From positions 6,116,207 through 6,180,206 of the forward strand of contig JAAOOA010000056.1 of NCBI GenBank assembly GCA_012861695.1: a stretch of 64,000 bases of DNA, given 5' to 3'. Below, piece by piece: positions 61,701-64,000 of this stretch; the first letter of the stretch is position 1; each line of letters begins with the position of its first letter. The translations under genes and the position numbers were made by a program. This DNA is from Trematomus loennbergii (Eukaryota; Chordata; Actinopteri; Perciformes; Nototheniidae). The notes under the pieces are model-generated. The model saw only the letters and a program-made list of their open reading frames with translations. It was not told the origin of the DNA and ran no database searches.

Positions 61701-63371
61701 GGTCCACTGTAGGTCAGTGTTTTTAGGACTGCCATCGGCAATATGATTTCTTAGTTAACCAGTAGTGTTCAGTTCATTTAGTCTTTATGATATATTATGA
61801 TGGGTTTTTTTTGGCTTCACAAAATACTTTGTTACAGGGAGAGAGAATATTATGAGTAACATCATGGTAGATTCTGCTACATATAAAATATAGTATAAAA
61901 CTGTAAGAATGAGCCTTTGAAATATACATTTTACATGTGCAAAGCGCATATATGTCACAGCGCAGGGACAAAGCCATACGCCCGCTTCTTCAACTTCAAC
62001 ATCGATACGATACGAAATACTTTATTGTCCCCGTAAGGACATTTGTTCTGGACTCCGTCCTGCAGTTCCGCATACATGTACATATACAAACATAGTAGAC
62101 ATTAAGATACATACACATATCATCAGTCATACACCGTTTGAACAAACACAATACACAGACGCACATACTGACAATGGCGACCTATTGTACAACCCTCATG
62201 GCCAACATTTAAAAAGTACATTTCATTTCATGTGAATGTTAAGAAGCTTAATGGACATAGGTAGGAATGAGTGCTTATAGCGGTTCAGCCTGCTCTTGGG
62301 AACCTGAATCTTCTACCAGAAGGTAGGAGCTGGAATTCTGGGTGGAGTATGTGGGTTGGATCAGACATTTTTTTTGCCTGTCTAATAATGGACTGCTCAT
62401 ATATGTTTTGGAGAGATGGGTGTTTTTTAACCCCCATCATTTTCATAGCAGTCTGTACCAGGCGAGCGATCTGTGACTTTGACTGCACTGTCAAGTTACC
62501 GTACCAGGCAGTAATACCATACCTCATGATGCTCTCCAACACTGCATGATAAAACAGTAACATGAACTTCTGGTCGACTCCGAAAGCCTACGCAGAAAAT
62601 ACAATCGCTGTTGAAGTCTAGAGCACTAGAGAACATCACTTAAGAGCAGGTAATTAAACAACTACAGTGGTGTAATATGAACTACAGCGCCGTCTGGTGG
62701 CCTGTGAGGTGAGCTGCAGGCCCAGGGGCCGATCTCCATCCTCCCTCTTGCTGATCCCTTCTGATGGGAAGAGCTGCAGTGACAAGACTCCTGGAGACAC
62801 AGCTGCCATCCTCACAGACACTTTCAGGGCTTCTCAGCGCGTGTTTCTGCGTCTGAATATGACAGCATGTGTGACAAAGCCACAGAAGAACAGGACCTGA
62901 TTTTGTCATCTCAAATCACACCACACAGCTGGTATGTCCTCCGTTATAATAGAGACAGAAGCTGCCGCAGCTAGCAGCTCGAACAAACAGATAAACAACA
63001 ATAAATGACTGCCTGTCCGCTCCACCACACTGAGACCAGCCACATCACCAGAGGAGGAGGATCAGGCTGACGTTTAGAGGTTTCTTAGGCACTGGTATGT
63101 GAAAGGACTGGAAGTATAAAGCAACGAAAGCAGAATATTTTTCAAGAATTTAAGGTGACGTGAAGGCAGCAATTGAAACTATTGGGAATAGACACAGAGG
63201 AAGCTAAAATAGTTTGTCCACATGTGCTAATTTGCACTCGCTCTGCGTCTTTCTCACAGTGACACCCTTACCTCGGTGAGCAGGCCCCCTCCACAGCCCA
63301 CATCCAGAATCCTGAGTCCTGCCAGTGGTTTCCCAGGATGCCCCAGTCTGTGCTCATTCAGCAGATTATCC
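58613..63371 (-). CDS. coq3: coq3, ubiquinone biosynthesis O-methyltransferase (5' part outside window)
   Basis: Four exons (63371-63272, 61668-61417, 60460-60301, 58779-58613) join in frame to about 225 codons plus stop. They cover the C-terminal three fifths of the 369-residue human protein. COQ3 is a mitochondrial matrix-side methyltransferase that performs both O-methylations in coenzyme Q synthesis, using S-adenosylmethionine, within the COQ complex. Class I methyltransferase motifs are visible: ILDVGCGGGLLTE (motif I, SAM binding), LGIDPVGDSI (acidic loop), DAVVASEVVEHLADLETF (motif II region) and KPGGSLFITTLNKT (motif III). The end, LYNPVSGAWSWTNSTAINY, matches the family; the tail after VKARED is short and divergent. 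The targeting peptide and start lie right of 64000. Confidence 0.96.
58928..59640. mobile_element. hAT-type non-autonomous element with perfect 8-bp target duplication
   Basis: Starts TAGGGTTGCAAAGGGGCGG and ends GGAATGTTGCAACCCTG. GTTATGAC is repeated exactly at 58920-58927 and 59641-59648. Subterminal AAGTTTCCATGG/GGGAAGTTTCC repeats are present. 713 nt, no transposase. It lies in coq3's last intron. Confidence 0.92.
59649..60300. other. coq3 last intron, remainder
   Basis: AT-rich, nothing recognisable. Confidence 0.5.
60301..60460 (-). CDS. coq3: coq3 exon (motif III)
   Basis: This exon of 160 nt encodes PGGSLFITTLNKTNLSYAL through SPVDLERLLES. Acceptor GTGCAG, donor GTAAGA. Confidence 0.96.
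60461..61416. other. coq3 intron
   Basis: 956 nt. A short (AC)n lies at 61383-61400, close to the next exon's donor. Nothing else recognised. Confidence 0.55.
61417..61668 (-). CDS. coq3: coq3 exon (acidic loop and motif II)
   Basis: Exactly 84 codons, PLGRLGADVLGIDPVGDSIG through ETFAFCCGHVLK, phase 0 on both sides. The insert DLSEEEEHGGGRYD is acidic and Gly-rich compared with human. Donor GTGTGT is serviceable but not ideal. Confidence 0.96.
61669..63271. other. coq3 intron with LINE
   Basis: 1.6 kb. Apart from the LINE tail it has no recognised element. 62690-62900 is GC-balanced, but its ORFs show no family resemblance. Confidence 0.5.
61998..62590 (-). mobile_element. 5'-truncated LINE, 3' end of reverse transcriptase ORF
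   Basis: The minus strand reads AFGVDQKFMLLFYHAVLES, IMRYGITAWYGNLTVQ, LVQTAMKMMGVKKHPSL and LHPEFQLLPSGRRFRFPR. This is the well-preserved C-terminal end of an L2/Rex-type LINE ORF2. A 3' UTR follows to near 61998 (CAATAAAGTATTTCG on this strand). It is in coq3's intron, same strand as the gene. Open for at least 90 codons, so probably fairly recent. Confidence 0.8.
63272..63371 (-). CDS. coq3: coq3 exon (motif I, SAM binding)
   Basis: This exon of 100 nt encodes DNLLNEHRLGHPGKPLAGLR then ILDVGCGGGLLTE. The Gly-rich loop GCGGG binds the cofactor. Acceptor TTTTTCAG, donor GTAAGG. Confidence 0.96.
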
Positions 63372-64000
63372 CTGAAAAAGGTCAATGAAAGGTGGGTTGA
63401 ATTTCAAATAAAACTACAACCGCCTTACTCCCGTTACTTTTCAACATACACCCGCCACGTTACGATCAGATGTTAAGAGTTTGTAATGTAAAACCGAGGG
63501 AAGATGAATGCGTACTGAGGGGAGACACTAACGATGAATAAGGTACACATATTAACTGATAGATATCACTTCCCCAGTTGATTACTCACATTAATATAGT
63601 TATTTTAGTATCAAAAGTGCTATGAAGGTTACATTTAAATGTAAGTTAGGCATTATCTTATTTAATGCATGCCAATTGCATACATATTAAGCACATGTAT
63701 TGTATCCAAAAATAAATAGCAGCATTGGATGAAGCAAGGTTAAAAATGGTTGTTTCTATTTGTTGCCATATTAGATTTAAAACGTCTATTTTTGGCAAGC
63801 CTTGTATCACACAATGCACAATTTTTTTTAAATGATCAGTATTTATTTCTTTATAAGTCAATTTATTAGATTTTCCCTTGACCTTGTTGGAGCAGCCTGG
63901 GACTAGCTATTGTTAAACATTCAGCAGTGCATACAAATATAGTTTTTGCCTGATGTGTCTCTCCTTGAACATTTTTAGCCATAAGTAGGTATTTGAGAAT
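63372..64000. other. coq3 intron continuing past the window
   Basis: AT-rich. The preceding exon, which should end with a segment like RVPFIR, is not present before 64000. Confidence 0.6.

Overview
This is vertebrate nuclear DNA. Three spliced genes lie on the minus strand, each recognisable from conserved protein sequence interrupted by GT-AG introns. The repeats are hAT, TTAA-target (piggyBac-like) and other inverted-repeat elements, tRNA-derived SINEs, L2/Rex-type LINE 3' ends and very long (CA)n tracts. Together with kilobase-sized introns, these point to a teleost fish, most likely a percomorph. There is no sign of a bacterial, viral or organellar origin. The gene order FBXL4 - FAXC - COQ3, all in one orientation, matches human chromosome 6q16.

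Layout, left to right. (1) About 970-14640: fbxl4, a mitochondrial F-box/LRR protein. Seven coding exons are visible, including an isolated 72-nt exon at 3706-3777. The last coding exon lies left of the window. A non-coding first exon and promoter sit near 14.55-14.7 kb. (2) About 14.7-41.7 kb: 27 kb with no protein-coding gene I can support. It holds at least five structurally recognisable inverted-repeat transposons, microsatellites (one is 204 nt of pure CA), a 360-nt pyrimidine tract and several unique-looking blocks that may be conserved enhancers. (3) 41702-55519: faxc, complete in six coding exons (413 codons), with a membrane-anchored, GST-like product. Its introns contain nested transposable elements, a fold-back element, a SINE, a LINE tail and one element ending 13 nt from a splice donor. 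(4) 58613 to the right edge: coq3, the four 3' coding exons of the ubiquinone O-methyltransferase. The 5' exons lie beyond the window.

The genes are not an operon. fbxl4 (mitophagy restraint) and coq3 (coenzyme Q synthesis) both act in mitochondria, but their adjacency is ancestral vertebrate synteny. In human, POU3F2 lies on the far side of FBXL4, so the gene-poor interval may carry long-range regulatory DNA. I found no convincing new multi-gene system. The most notable items are transposon-borne regulatory motifs (an ISRE-like triple repeat and a palindromic CRE), a 1.2-kb element with apparent 6-bp target duplications, and a candidate upstream exon for faxc.
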